A DNA stretch of 64,000 nt. Origin: Oscheius dolichura. Its lineage: Eukaryota; Nematoda; Chromadorea; Rhabditida; Rhabditidae. Below the pieces are notes generated by a model. That model was given only the letters and a program-made list of their open reading frames with translations. It was not told where the DNA came from and searched no databases. The stretch lies in contig OW051497.1 of assembly GCA_932521035.1 (NCBI GenBank), forward strand, positions 3,782,001 to 3,846,000. The letters are read 5' to 3'. Made by a program: the position numbers and the translations under genes. This document shows positions 13,308 to 23,359 of this stretch, in pieces; the stretch's first letter is position 1; each line of letters begins with the position of its first letter.

Positions 13308-13351
13308 CGTTGGTTGATGTTGTTGGGTTGCCATTGAGACGAATTGGATCT

Positions 13352-13359
13352 CTTTTATA
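13352..13359 (-). promoter_or_regulatory. TATA box of the MSP gene
   Basis: On the minus strand GTATAAAAGAG lies 45 bp before the chosen ATG, which fits a 5' UTR of about 15-25 nt and argues against the upstream ATG. Confidence 0.65.
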
Positions 13360-13419
13360 CGTCTCCAAGCCCCAAAATTTGATATGTTAAAGAGAAAGAA
13401 GCAGACTGGCTGATCGAAA

Positions 13420-13770
13420 GTTGGGTATTCTAATGAGGAAGAAGCAGACGCGTTGAAACAGATTGTTTTTGACGGGGAGAGAAGCAGACAAGGATATTGA
13501 CAGACGGGAGAGAAGCAGAAACAGACAGTATGAGGGAAGGGAGAGAAGCAGAATGGGATTAAAACAGACGCTACTTGACAGCGAGAGAAGCAGAAACAGG
13601 CGGTATGGGTCAAGGGGGAGAAGCAGGACAGGCGGTATGGGCCAAGGGGGAGAAGCAGAAACAGGCGGTCTGGGCCAAGGGGGAGAAGCAGGACAGGCGG
13701 TATAGATCAGGGGAGAGAAGCAGACGAGAAGATACAAAACGACAGCGGGGAGCGGGGTTTTACGGGAGTT
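13420..13770 (+). repeat. minisatellite, GAGAAGCAG-based, about 32-33 bp unit
   Basis: About eight degenerate copies of a purine-rich unit built on GGGGGAGAAGCAGAAACAG and GGCGGTATGGGCCAAGG. The repeat lies directly upstream of the MSP promoter and produces long spurious open frames on both strands. Confidence 0.8.
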
Positions 13771-13861
13771 AGAGAGGAGAAACATGGTTATGGGGTTTTT
13801 CCATAAGGAGGAGAAGAAGGTAGAGTCTACGAGCAGTCTAAGAAGCCGGTCCAATTTGACG

Positions 13862-13971
13862 CAGGATGGTCTCTTTTACTGGAGGACGGCCCCATTTGCA
13901 ACAGGACGGTCTCGTTCCTGCAGGACGGTCTACTTTACTATAGGATCGTCCCTTTTACTGCAGGACGGTCA
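13862..13971 (+). repeat. short tandem repeat, GCAGGACGGTCT-based
   Basis: About four degenerate copies of roughly 27 bp (CTGCAGGACGGTCTACTTTA) directly before a gag-like fragment. They could belong to the same decayed element. Confidence 0.6.
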
Positions 13972-13979
13972 TGTAAGCA

Positions 13980-14213
13980 CTTTTCTGAAAGCTCCGGAGA
14001 GGACTTCAAGTTGTGGTTGATGAAATTTGAGGACTGCGTCAAGACAATCACGCCTTCTCTCTCCGATGAAGCAAAAAGAAACCAGCTAGTCCTATACTTG
14101 GAAGACCAGGCGAGGAAAGAAGCCCAGGAACTTCTGGAAGAGGACCCGAATCTCCCGTACGACACGTTGGCAGCTGCGCTGAACCTTTGTAATAAAAAAT
14201 TAGATAGATGGGT
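13980..14213 (+). pseudogene. retrotransposon gag-like fragment
   Basis: The open stretch reads FSESSGEDFKLWLMKFEDCV, then a helical acidic segment (SLSDEAKRNQLVLYLEDQARKE) and LLEEDPNLPYDTLAAALN. The W-x2-KFE pattern followed by a helix and a short ALN-type segment is typical of capsid N-terminal regions in Ty3/gypsy or Bel/Pao gag proteins. There is no start codon context, no zinc knuckle and no downstream pol; the frame is lost after about 14213. This is a truncated, old insertion. Confidence 0.5.
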
Positions 14214-15640
14214 TAGTTTTTTAGCTATACCATCAATTCTATTTCATGTTTCTGCACGTAGCCCATTTCGGCTAATGAATTTTGAACATCCGACATCACT
14301 ATCTTATTTGCCATGAGCGTTTAGCCTTTGACACAAATTTTCATGAAAATTGACCGAAAAATGGAAAAGCCACAACATCAAACAGAGGCGACGCGCAGCC
14401 GCCGTGTCTGATGAAGAGCGCATTTGTTCTAGCAGTTGGACTATAGAGCCGTAAATGCTTCCTAAAACGACCTCATTCGTGGCTTCTTTGAACCCTAAAA
14501 TTTTTTTTGTTGTGTCTCTTATTTTCGTGGCACAAGCTTTAGGATCTATGGCAGCCCCCTCGTAGATCAAAAATAAAAAGGAAAAATCAAAGTAGAAGAC
14601 TGAAAGTTATCGATCTTAACCGGTAGTCGTGATTTGGTTATATTTTAACTGAACCAGTATTGTTCTCTTTTTGTTGTGTCCTTGGGGTTCTTCCCTATTG
14701 TTCTCTTTTTGTACAGTCTCCCAAATCACCCTTTTTACTGAGATTCATCTCTTTTTAACAAACGGATTTTGGTTAGGTTCGGTTCCTCATTCGGCCAACT
14801 TCTTTTGCTTTATCTTTTTAGCATTTTTGTCACATTGTAGAATGTTTTTCGCTGTGGGGCCCATTGGTGGTGAGACCCTGCGTTGGAGGGAAACTACTCT
14901 TTTAGCCTCAAAAAGTCTCTTTTTGTCACGAAATTCCCATAAAAATTCGTAAACGAATGGACAAAAAGAGGAAAATCACTATCCTAAAAAGAGAAACTCG
15001 AAGAAACCTTGTGGTTTGACAGGAGTGGACAAAAAGAGGGCGATATTTTGAAGAATCAAACCACTGCACTTTTAAAGCATTTGAAACAAGAGTCTTTCCA
15101 CGCAGCCATTGTTTTATAGAAACCCTGATTCGAAGCAACGATCCTTGGAAGATATAATCGTGCACAAAGCTGTCCTTTGAAATGTGAATCTATTTCAGTG
15201 GCCCAAAATCATGGGTATTTTGTTTCAGTCACTTGAAAGCGACGGGAGAGCGTAGACACAAATCATTGAAGTAGGAGGCGGAAGGTGACCCCCTCCAAAA
15301 AGGAATGACTAAAACAAACGGCTTCTTTTTAGTCAACCGTTTTCTACTCAGCATACTGTAGTGAGGCTTTCTCGACGCAGTTTATACACTGAACACGCGC
15401 AAACGTGGAGCGCTTCCCTGAAAATGCGCCTTTCTGGCACGGTTCTGGTTGACAGTCCCAGTTGAAGCGAACTCGCCCGTTTACCGGACGGTTGTAATTC
15501 TAGGGAGAGTCTTGAACCAAAACACCTTTCCGGTTACAGTTCGGCGAGATATTCTTAATATCAGAGCAGTCCACCAAATGGGAAGATTTTCGAGGTCTAC
15601 ACGAAATGAAGCGGGCATGCCTGTGGGCCACGGCTATGCG
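14214..15640. other. no supported gene; scattered inverted CTCTTTTTGT motifs
   Basis: The motif CTCTTTTTGT occurs near 14664, 14702 and 14914, and its reverse complement ACAAAAAGAG near 14959 and 15027. This suggests a degenerate foldback repeat across about 14.66-15.04 kb. No protein-coding structure was found. Confidence 0.4.
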
Positions 15641-15654
15641 GGAGGGATCCTTTT

Positions 15655-15925
15655 TGGATCGGGTTGGCCATCCCAAAACTTTTCGGGTCAGGCTCCGGTT
15701 GGGTTTTTTTTAAAAAAATGTTCAGGTCGGGTTCGGGTCGGGTTGCTTCCCCTCGAAAAAAAAGTTCGGGTCGGGTTCGGGTCAGGTTGAACCTCTTCTC
15801 AAAGAAACGGGTTCGGGTTATTTTCATCGTTTTAGGGTTAATATACCAACCCGAAATTGACCCGAACCTTTCGCGGGCTAACCCGAAATTCGAGTCGGGC
15901 CCGGATCGGGTTCAACCCGACTAAC
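15655..15925 (+). repeat. degenerate TCGGGT / ACCCGA repeat with internal inversion
   Basis: Many copies of TTCGGGTCGGGT-like hexamers on the plus strand to about 15820, then reverse-complement copies (ACCCGAA) from about 15845 to 15920. The whole can fold back on itself. It is not the nematode telomere repeat TTAGGC. Confidence 0.7.
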
Positions 15926-16310
15926 AGTACAAGTGTTTTTTGGTGGTTCTGTAACAAAAATTGCTAATTTGATTTGAGCCTTTGCTTTTGAACTATTCTC
16001 ATTATATTTTGTTCTACTTGGTGTAACTAGCCACAGCACACAAAAATATAAAAAATTTGATATAGAAAAATGCCAAATCAAGAAGAAAACGTGCTTTGTT
16101 CATTTTCGCGGTCTAAACCTCCAAATTTGCTTCTGGCAGTGGCCCTCGTCTGGACGCGCGTCGGATGGAATTCGCAATACAAATTTGAAACTTTACATGC
16201 TTTTTTCTCGCAAATTAGACATTTTTATAATTTTTAAAATAGATAACTTTGATCTGAAAAAAATTCTGAACAAGATGAAGCCAACTTCAAAAAACGGTCA
16301 TACTGTCCCT

Positions 16311-16678
16311 TTAAGCAACACTGTTAATCACGGGCAAGAATTGTTGAAAGCTTGGGAGGGCTTCTCTTCTGCGCTGTAATCTCAACGAATCAGCTTCATG
16401 CATTCCGTACTCTTCGGTTTCTGGTAACTTCTTACAGAAAGCTTTGACCACCGCGACGAGGAAGAGCTGAAACCAACAGCTTGCTGTTTCTACGAGGCGG
16501 TGTGCCCAGATCTCATGGAAATTGCATTGGAATTACGAAAAAGGTGAAAGCTAAGGGCAATATTTAAATTTGATGGGGGTTTCCCCTTGCCCGCGGCCAG
16601 TAATCATCAACGTACCAGGGCAATGATTCCCATTGCAACCAGGAGTACCACTTTCATATGGAGTGGCATACTTTTCAT
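16311..16678 (-). CDS. candidate small secreted or membrane peptide
   Basis: Minus-strand exon 16678-16616 encodes a signal-like start (MKSMPLHMKVVLLVAMGIIAL) ending at the donor GTACGT. Using the acceptor TTTCAG at 16467-16472, the exon 16466-16311 continues in phase for 51 codons (LFLVAVVKAFCKKLPETEEY, then HEADSLRLQRRREALPSFQQ) and ends INSVA. Total 72 residues. The triple-Arg site before a C-terminal segment could be a proprotein cleavage site. The 149-bp intron is longer than the local norm and could hide another exon. No family recognised. Confidence 0.4.
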
Positions 16679-17185
16679 GCTATCAACTGTTGGAGGATAG
16701 AAGATCGAGTAAGGAGCTGTGTTGTTCATCTGGGAATGGTAGGGGTTAGGATGAGGACCAGCCGGCAGGGTTGTGCTTCGCCTGTGGAACGAGATGTAAT
16801 TGTGGTGATCGTGCTATTTTATGGAGGGACAGGCGACGTGGGCGACATAATTCAGAAACGCCGCGAAATTACTACACAAGGAAATTTGTGGCTTTCACAA
16901 TGAGCCCGTTTTCCTTTTGAAGGAGTTGGAAAATAAAATTGGGCAAGGCAATAAAAGCTCGGAGTCTTCGTTCCTACACTAGCCATGTTTTACAACCGTA
17001 GTTCAAACGTTATTCGGTGATTGCAAAACATTTTGGATCAAAACCCATGCTGAACGAAAAGATTTGACTGCCTACATTTCTTGCCTACTCATTTTCGTCC
17101 ATATTAGAAAGCCAATTAAACTGTCGCTCATCTTGACAAGAGAAAATTGGGCCACCTAGCTACAACCCAATTGTATTATATCCCA

Positions 17186-17413
17186 ATGCCTCTAGAAGTT
17201 ATCCTTAGCTTGTTCTTTGTCTTTCTTCTAATTGTGGGATCTTGTTGTAGCTACTGTTACGTATGCGGTCTGGTAATTCAAGATCTTCGTGTAAATGAGA
17301 GGTAGGTACGGTTCTTCAAATCAAGTCCGATGTTAAGAGCCTATGTCGACCAGTTTGAGTTAGCCACATATCTTCATGCGCCATCAATTCCACTTAGGGA
17401 AACCATAGTTTGA
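17186..17413 (+). CDS. small single-pass membrane protein, Cys-rich juxtamembrane segment
   Basis: Exons 17186-17301 and 17338-17413 join in phase across a 36-bp intron (donor GTAGGT, acceptor TTAAG), giving 63 residues. After MPLE comes a hydrophobic helix (VILSLFFVFLLIVGS), then a Cys cluster (CCSYCYVCG, a possible palmitoylation site) and a polar C-terminus (YVDQFELATYLHAPSIPLRE). AATAAA at 17432 follows the stop. It converges on the minus-strand TM protein at 17505-17936. Function unknown. Confidence 0.55.
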
Positions 17414-17504
17414 CCCCAAGTTATTTACGAAAATAAAATAAGATGTACGATAAGTAACAAAGTCTTTATTTATCCCTAGAACTGAGCAGAAAGCGCGCAA
17501 TGCT

Positions 17505-17936
17505 TTACTCATCGGCTTCTCTGGAAACTGATTGTAAAAATTAACCGTCTTCGAATACGTGCCGTGTCCAAGAGATTCTTTCCCTTCATAGAACCGAAAT
17601 GTATCAACCATGAAATAGAGTGACTGACCTGACATATTCCATGTTAGAGTGAACGGCTTCACATTCTCGTTGCTCCTCTAAAACTTGGTATTCGGAATGA
17701 GTGCGCCAGCGAAGTTGAATAATGGCAACTCCAGAGATCTGCAGTTAAGAACGTCGGCTATAACCGTCTTTGAACCTTACCACTAGAACCGCTACCATCA
17801 AAATGAAAATTATGATTTTGAGCCACAGAGGGAGGTCGATCAGCCCGATTATTGTAGACGGTATTGTAGCTCTTATATTGACTCGGTATTGAGCCAGTCT
17901 AGTTTGATTCGTCAGCTGAATGAGGCGCGACGTCAT
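17505..17936 (-). CDS. small single-pass membrane protein of unknown function
   Basis: Minus-strand exons 17936-17781, 17738-17629 and 17520-17505 join in phase to 93 residues. A polar N-terminus (MTSRLIQLTNQTRLAQYRVN) precedes one hydrophobic segment (LWLKIIIFILMVAVLV), then a charged tail (EYQVLEEQRECEAVHSNMEY) ending READE. Introns are 42 and 108 bp. A minus-strand AATAAA lies about 40 nt after the stop. An alternative long open frame (17384-17662) overlaps the second intron, so the 3' end is less certain than the 5' end. Confidence 0.5.
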
Positions 17937-18930
17937 CTGAATTATAGTAAGGGTGCTGTATTATAAAATTTAGGCACAGTAAGATTTGAACGGCAAAAGA
18001 GAAATACTGCCTTAGAGGAGGAAATTATTGGGAAGACGAATCAACACTTCGCTTTCATAATAGAGGAAAGTTCTATACGAAGAAGGAGTCATGAACCTTT
18101 AGGCTCATAAGGAAAGTTTAGACAATTAATAAGGGACTTCCATAAGCAAAGATTAACTTCAATTGTTCTAATTCCCTTTCAGGTGGTGCGTGACAATTAG
18201 CTAAGATTGTATCCTTTCTTTCTTTTAAAAAAAAGCAAAGGATATTTCATGCAGTCACTTTAATCCAAAAATTCACCAATACAGGCTGTTCCCAAAAACA
18301 TTGGAGTTTGGCGACTTCTGGCGTTCAATCACAGTTTTCTTTCCACCTCATGGATTACTGGACTTATTAATTCAGGAAGGAAATTATGAAGGGAAGAACC
18401 CGGCTACTATTTCTGAATATAGACTGGTACAGAATGCAAATTCTAAGTGGCTCGTATCCGAAAATGCGATTCTAGAAAGCTTTGCGCGCAGCTAATGGAC
18501 CGGGTATTCGACGCGCATAAAGAGCTGAATTATCCCTGATTTTTCATCCCTTCTTTTTCTTTTAAATTTTGACAGCTTTAACACCGGGGCTCATGTAAAC
18601 TTAAGTGTATTCCACAGACAATCATCGAGTGAACTGGCTTTGAACAACAATTGAGCATATTATAATCTTACAAGTATGCCTCCGGCCGCTATCGTCCACG
18701 TTGGTATTAGAAATTTGACGGACGATTAAGGTTTAACAGTGGGATAAAATTTGACAGTCGTTTTTCTGCTTCTCTCACTTTCCCCTACACCCCATCAAAT
18801 CCGTACAGACGACAGGTCATACGGACAGAGATCTGCCCATGATTAGGGTTGGATGTGTTGCTACTCTCTCCGGAGAGATCTTTTCGGAAAACCCCCTTGT
18901 GAATTGGCATATCTGCTCTTGCAACAATGT
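17937..18930. other. no supported gene
   Basis: An open frame at 18301-18495 (FGDFWRSITVFFPPHG) follows ACAGGCTGTTCCCAAAAA, which vaguely resembles a mariner-type terminus. Too weak to call. Confidence 0.35.
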
Positions 18931-19358
18931 TTATTTCGAGCACTATAGCAAAATGTTGTCTTCTTTTTACTCACTTCTTTACGGAAATGCCAGCAAAGCT
19001 CGCCTAGAAACCGATAATTTCCGTTTAAGCTATCTTCCCACCTGTCTTCGCTTCTCCTTTCGTCTACGGCCCTTCTCGTGTCAATGTCCATGTAGTCGGA
19101 CCCAACACAACGATGTGCAAGGAGAGCTCCTCCAATAATCTTAGAAAGACGTTCTCGGTAAAAGTGAAAACCCACAGCGAAGGTAATAGCCAGAGTGGCG
19201 AAGACAATTGTTCGGACGACGTTTACATTCATCTTCATGTCTCTGGCAGAAGGTTTGTACACGTTTATGTGAATTGCAGCGTCAGTCAACGTGCTGTTAT
19301 CTTCGGGTGTTGTGCTGTTCAGGAGAACACTAGCAATAAGGAAAGCACGGGTCAACAT
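18931..19358 (-). CDS. predicted single-pass membrane protein
   Basis: A single long exon from the ATG at 19358 begins MLTRAFLIASVLLNSTTPED and has a strong hydrophobic segment (VVRTIVFATLAITFAVGFHF) near residues 48-67. An acidic/basic C-terminal part follows (DIDTRRAVDERRSEDRWEDS). A TTTTTGTTTCAG acceptor about 30 nt upstream could be the trans-splice or 5' UTR splice site that fixes this start. If the 32-bp GTGAGT...TATAG stretch at 18943-18974 is an intron, the protein has 131 residues and the stop at 18931 sits in an AATAAA context; unspliced, it runs to 18861 (165 residues). Family not recognised. Confidence 0.5.
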
Positions 19359-19359
19359 C

Positions 19360-20270
19360 GTGGAGAAACTTGAAGATTTCCTGATAACTGAAACAAAAAT
19401 GGATATGGCAACAAGTGGTTTTCAAAAGTGTGAATACACTGCAACTGTGGTTCTGGTCTTTGAGAACCTCGGGAGACAAATAGAGGACGAAGGACACGTA
19501 AATGGATGCTCTCAGCCTACCGTAGGATAAATAATGGTCACCAATAAGGGCTCGAATTTGACAGCTTCACATTGGCACGCGAGGAGGTCTTTATAGCGGA
19601 GCGAAGACTATATCACAAGAAGAAAAACGCGTTTGTTGGCACAATGGAAGTCGAAAAAAGTATGATTCAATGAGTAGTGTACTGCAATACAAGCGCCACT
19701 AGAAGCATATCAATGTTATATCTTGGACGGCAGGGAGGTTGAATCCTACAGATCACCTACAGTAGGCGTCTGCAGCTGAAGTAGAAGCTGGCACCCTCTG
19801 GCTTAGGCTAAGCCTACCCCAGATCGGCCTTCTAGTCCTTCTACGAATCTACCATACTTCCCGAAGCTCTTTCCTTTGTAGCGGTAAACCAAGGTTGTTG
19901 TTTTCTTTCTCGGTGAAGGGCATACCGGCTCCCAAGGCGCCGTTCCAAGCATAAGAAATGACGTCTATATAAATGACATCCGGCAGTTCAAAGTAACCAA
20001 CTGTTCTCACTTTGACTTCCCAATGGAACAATCAAAGGAACAATGGTCCCAATGGGAGGCCAAGGAGGGTGGCGCGGAAGCAATTAGGTTCTGTGGTTAC
20101 AGTTTCCTGTCTTTATAATGTGTCGGGCAGATCACAAGCACACGTGAATATTGCGTGTTACAGTGAATATCCCCCTCAAGCACACTGCATATAACCATTT
20201 GTCTGCTTCAACTGGCGGCGATAAAAATATAAAGGGATACCCATTTTGTAATTCTCGCTCGTAAAGACAA
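19360..20270. other. intergenic, no supported gene
   Basis: A minus-strand open frame at 19849-20031 and TATA-like sequence near 19960-19975 are present, but no splice-compatible partner was found. Confidence 0.4.
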
Positions 20271-20554
20271 ATGCCATCTTCCAGCAACGGTGAACCGCCC
20301 CTCTTCAAAGATGCCGAAGACGCCCAGGCAAGCTTCATTCTTTTAACAATAGCAGTCTGTCTTCATTTTAGGACCGGTCTGTCAGTGTCCAAGGAGAGTC
20401 CATGAAGTTATCTGACTTATTGAAGAAAATTGAAGAGAACGAAGCTTCCCTGGAGGCTGCAAAAAATCAGTTGAAAATGTACAGTGTCAAGCTTGAGAAA
20501 ATGGAGAAGCTTCAGGAAAAGGTGAACACTTTGATGTCTGGCAAGGAAAAGTAA
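20271..20554 (+). CDS. small coiled-coil protein (79 aa)
   Basis: Exons 20271-20327 and 20372-20554 join in phase through a 44-bp GC-AG intron (CAG|GCAAGC ... TTTTAG). A polar N-terminus (MPSSSNGEPPLFKDAEDAQ) leads into a continuous heptad-like helix (LSDLLKKIEENEASLEAAKN, then YSVKLEKMEKLQEKVNTLM) ending SGKEK. AATAAA at about 20590 follows. Reading through the intron would shift the frame to a stop, so splicing is required. It resembles small coiled-coil adaptor subunits in general; no specific family is assigned. Confidence 0.7.
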
Positions 20555-20599
20555 AACATGCGAAATTCTCCGTTTACTGTGTTACTCTCAAATAAAAAT

Positions 20600-21186
20600 G
20601 TTCAGAATAGTTTATCCTTATTCTTTTTTAGTGGATTTGCCAATCTGCAATAAAATTTTTCACTGGTCCCACAACGCGAACGCTCTGCCGCACATATTTC
20701 AGCTTGGCGGAAAGCGGAGCGACTTTTAAATTTCTATTGTTTGGAGACTTTCATTATTTAAAAATTTCTCAAAGAGCAATAAGGATTCGAAAATCTTTAA
20801 TTTCAAATGAGGAACACATGTATGTCATTCTTGCCCGTGGAATCATATTCTTCTTGGCAACATCCATCCATATTATCTTATGTTTTCAGGATGAGGAAGA
20901 GGAATGAAACAGTGAGGGTGGATAGGTTTATATGTAAGATGTTAATAATCTATTCCCTTCTGAATTGTTCAACAGGTAAGGGCAGTTTTAAAAAAAAAGA
21001 ATTAACAGTGAGTCTCAACTCCTTCATCAAATCGTATTTATTTCGACGTAATGAAATTCAGGAAAACACCTTCAATTCCAAATCAATTATTGGACAAGAC
21101 AGGAACATTTCACGCCAATGTTTCCATTTGGATTATTCATTGCTCCCGGCTCGTCGCGAGAATATTGCCACTAATTCTGCTACGCT
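20600..21186. other. intergenic upstream of the galactosyltransferase gene
   Basis: An open frame at 20807-21180 contains MLIIYSLLNCSTG, which could be an upstream exon, but no joint to the downstream gene is convincing. Confidence 0.35.
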
Positions 21187-22300
21187 ATGCATTGTAAGCC
21201 ACTTTATTTATATTCTACTATCCGTTCAGACCGAGTTATTGTTTTGTTGGCGGCCTACGCAAGCGTTCTTTACGGAGTATTGTTATTATGGTCCTGGAAT
21301 CAGAAACGGTTTGATTATCTTCTGAATAGCGTAGAACCAAATCCCACTACTTCACCAGCTAGCACTAGAAGTCTAGCGAAGAATGCGTCTGTCTTCTGTT
21401 GGGTAGTGACGGCTGTTATACACTACAAGACAAGGGTAATTGTTATTATTTGGGGGGTTTTTGCACTTTTTAAATTCCAGGTACCGGCTGTGAGTTCAAC
21501 TTGGTTGAAACGGTGTGACCACGGCTTGATATTTTCGAAATCTTCCATTAATGATAGTAGTATCCCGCACAGGTCCGTATTCCACAACATCAGTGATTCC
21601 TACGGCGACTTGTTTTATAAATCAGTGGAAGGATTTCGCTACGCGTATGAAGAAGTCTCTCCCAATTTTGACTGGTATTACAAGGTAAATTTACATATTT
21701 TTTGAGATAATGTTAGACGCAGGTGGACGACGATACTTATATTGTTGTGGAAAACTTGAAGAAATATTTGAAAACATTGGATCCCGGGAAGCCGTACTAC
21801 ATTGGATGCCTTATGCAGTCCCCCGAGGTAGCAGAGATCACAAGCTTCTTCAGACGCTTTTCAGGGTATTCCCTTTCATACTGGAGGAACAGGCTATGCT
21901 TTGTCGAACGCTGCCGTCAAGCTTTTTGTTGAAAAGGGGGTGCACAACAGAACCATCTGCCCTTTCGATTCACGCGAAGATGTTGGAATGGCTGTGTAAG
22001 TTCCTCTTACGATAACGGATAACAGAAAAATGTTCTTCTTCAGATGTTTACAAAATTTGGGAATTTATCCTCATTATTCTGCAATAATCCAACAAAACTT
22101 CTTTCCTGAGCAGCAATTACGTCGTCTGAATAAAGATATGATCGCTTTTCATTACCAGTCACCAAGGAATATGCACAAGTTAGAAAAATTTTTCTATGGA
22201 AAACGCGAGGTTGGCCTGTTTGCAGTTACTGTCATTTTCCCTTCAGGAAAACAAGAAATCTTCTTCTTTCAAATCAATTGATAGCTACGATCTCGAATAG
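21187..22300 (+). CDS. core-1 beta-1,3-galactosyltransferase homologue (T-synthase type, GT31)
   Basis: Seven exons: 21187-21193, 21230-21435, 21481-21684, 21723-21827, 21865-21995, 22044-22209 and 22247-22300, giving 290 residues. The product is a type II Golgi enzyme with a short cytoplasmic tail and anchor (MHYRVIVLLAAYASVLYGVL), then the C1GALT1-like VFCWVVTAV, STWLKRCD and FDWYYKVDDDTYIVVENL (the DxD metal site near residues 141-143), GGTGYALS (181-188), EDVGMAVCL and MIAFHYQS. The family transfers Gal from UDP-Gal to GalNAc-Ser/Thr. Human C1GALT1 has 363 residues; this one is shorter mainly in the stem and C-terminus. The tiny first exon of 7 nt is inferred from phase and the TM start. 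The last intron has a weak GTTGGC donor; unspliced, the frame stops at 22281. Confidence 0.88.
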
Positions 22301-22479
22301 TTGGTCAATTCTTTTCTGGATTTCGAACTGCGGTGGCTGAGAGAATTCCATTTCGTTCTAATTGTCACATACAGGTGAAAAGATTGTAAGATTTAATTAA
22401 ATAGAAATTTTTGTTGCCTTTGAACATTAATTAAAAATCTACCAATATGCTTTGCAGTCTTCACGATTCGCTTAGCTGT

Positions 22480-23242
22480 TGAAAAAACGGATTCAAACGG
22501 ATTCAAACGGATTTGACTGTGCAAAGGGGTTCATGGTGTCTTTTTGATGTTATCGAGCGGTATTACTTCACTAGATCGAATGGCGACCCATCGACCGAGT
22601 GGATGTTTGTTTATCCGGGGTTGTACGAGTTGGAACAGAAGCCCTGACAGCTGGACGAACACAATATATGGTGGCTCGATAAAAAAGAGTGGAATCAGTC
22701 GTTTCGCCATTGAGGATCACTTCTAAGTTATTTTTTCTGTTTTCCGGTATACGTCCGACTGTTAGATGGTACATAGATCATACACATTTCTCGTTTTCTA
22801 TAAATCAAAAGATGCGGTTTAGCACCTCGGTTATTTGGCACTGATCATTGAAAATCAGGACCATTCGACGTACAGGAAGCTTTACACGTATGGATAGACT
22901 GTTTGCGCAGTGTGGATCCCTCCCAGGCCGTTCATTTGAAACCTTTTCTGACTAAATTAAACCGCTTCTTCACGCTCACCTCTGCAATATCAATTATTTT
23001 TATTTAATACCATAGTAAGTTGAACATTTATCCCTTATTTAAACTTATCCCTTTTAGTGGTAGCTACATATACTTATAAAGTGACCGGAGCGGAAAAAAT
23101 AAATGGACTTGTCACTGCGTTACGTAGGGAATCATTTAAAATACACTACGGATTACAGATTCAGAAGATGTTAAAAGACAAATTTCACCAATTAGCTACA
23201 GAAAGAGGAATGTTTATCGAATTGCTTGGCTATTCTTCCTGA
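22480..23242 (+). pseudogene. protein-like exon fragments, unresolved gene or relic
   Basis: Three open stretches look like protein but do not join cleanly. About 22500-22645 reads SWCLFDVIERYYFTRSNGDP to ELEQKP and a stop. About 22860-23005, after the acceptor AAAATCAG, reads PFDVQEALHVWIDCLRSVDP to LTKLNRFFTLTS, with a stop just before a good GTAAGT donor. 23047-23242, after TTTTAG, reads ATYTYKVTGAEKINGLVTAL to ELLGYSS and a stop. They lie between two glycosyltransferase genes on the same strand. They could be a decayed gene, or missing N-terminal exons of the next gene, although none carries a membrane anchor. Family unknown. Confidence 0.35.
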
Positions 23243-23286
23243 GCACATTTATATTATTTTTATTGAATATTATAGACAGGTATTAG

Positions 23287-23350
23287 CTTTTCTTTTATTT
23301 TAACTTCAATTTAGAACACTTTTCTTTTATTTTAACTTTAATTTAGAACA
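23287..23350 (+). repeat. 32-bp tandem duplication carrying the splice acceptor of the GT43 gene
   Basis: Two adjacent 32-bp copies (23287-23318 and 23319-23350) differ at one base. Each ends in AATTTAGAACA, so each carries an acceptor. The second is 9 nt before the first GT43 ATG. Confidence 0.85.
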
Positions 23351-23359
23351 CATAATAAA

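Noticed and set aside
13387-13854. 155-codon minus-strand frame rich in Pro/Ser/Leu
   Set aside because: It translates the GAGAAGCAG minisatellite; the repeat explains it.
15655-15925. Interstitial telomere array
   Set aside because: The motif is TCGGGT-like and degenerate, not TTAGGC, and it inverts halfway.
18285-18495. Possible mariner-like terminus (ACAGGCTGTTCCCAAAAA) with an open frame
   Set aside because: Only one end is visible, there is no inverted partner, and the frame has no transposase motif.
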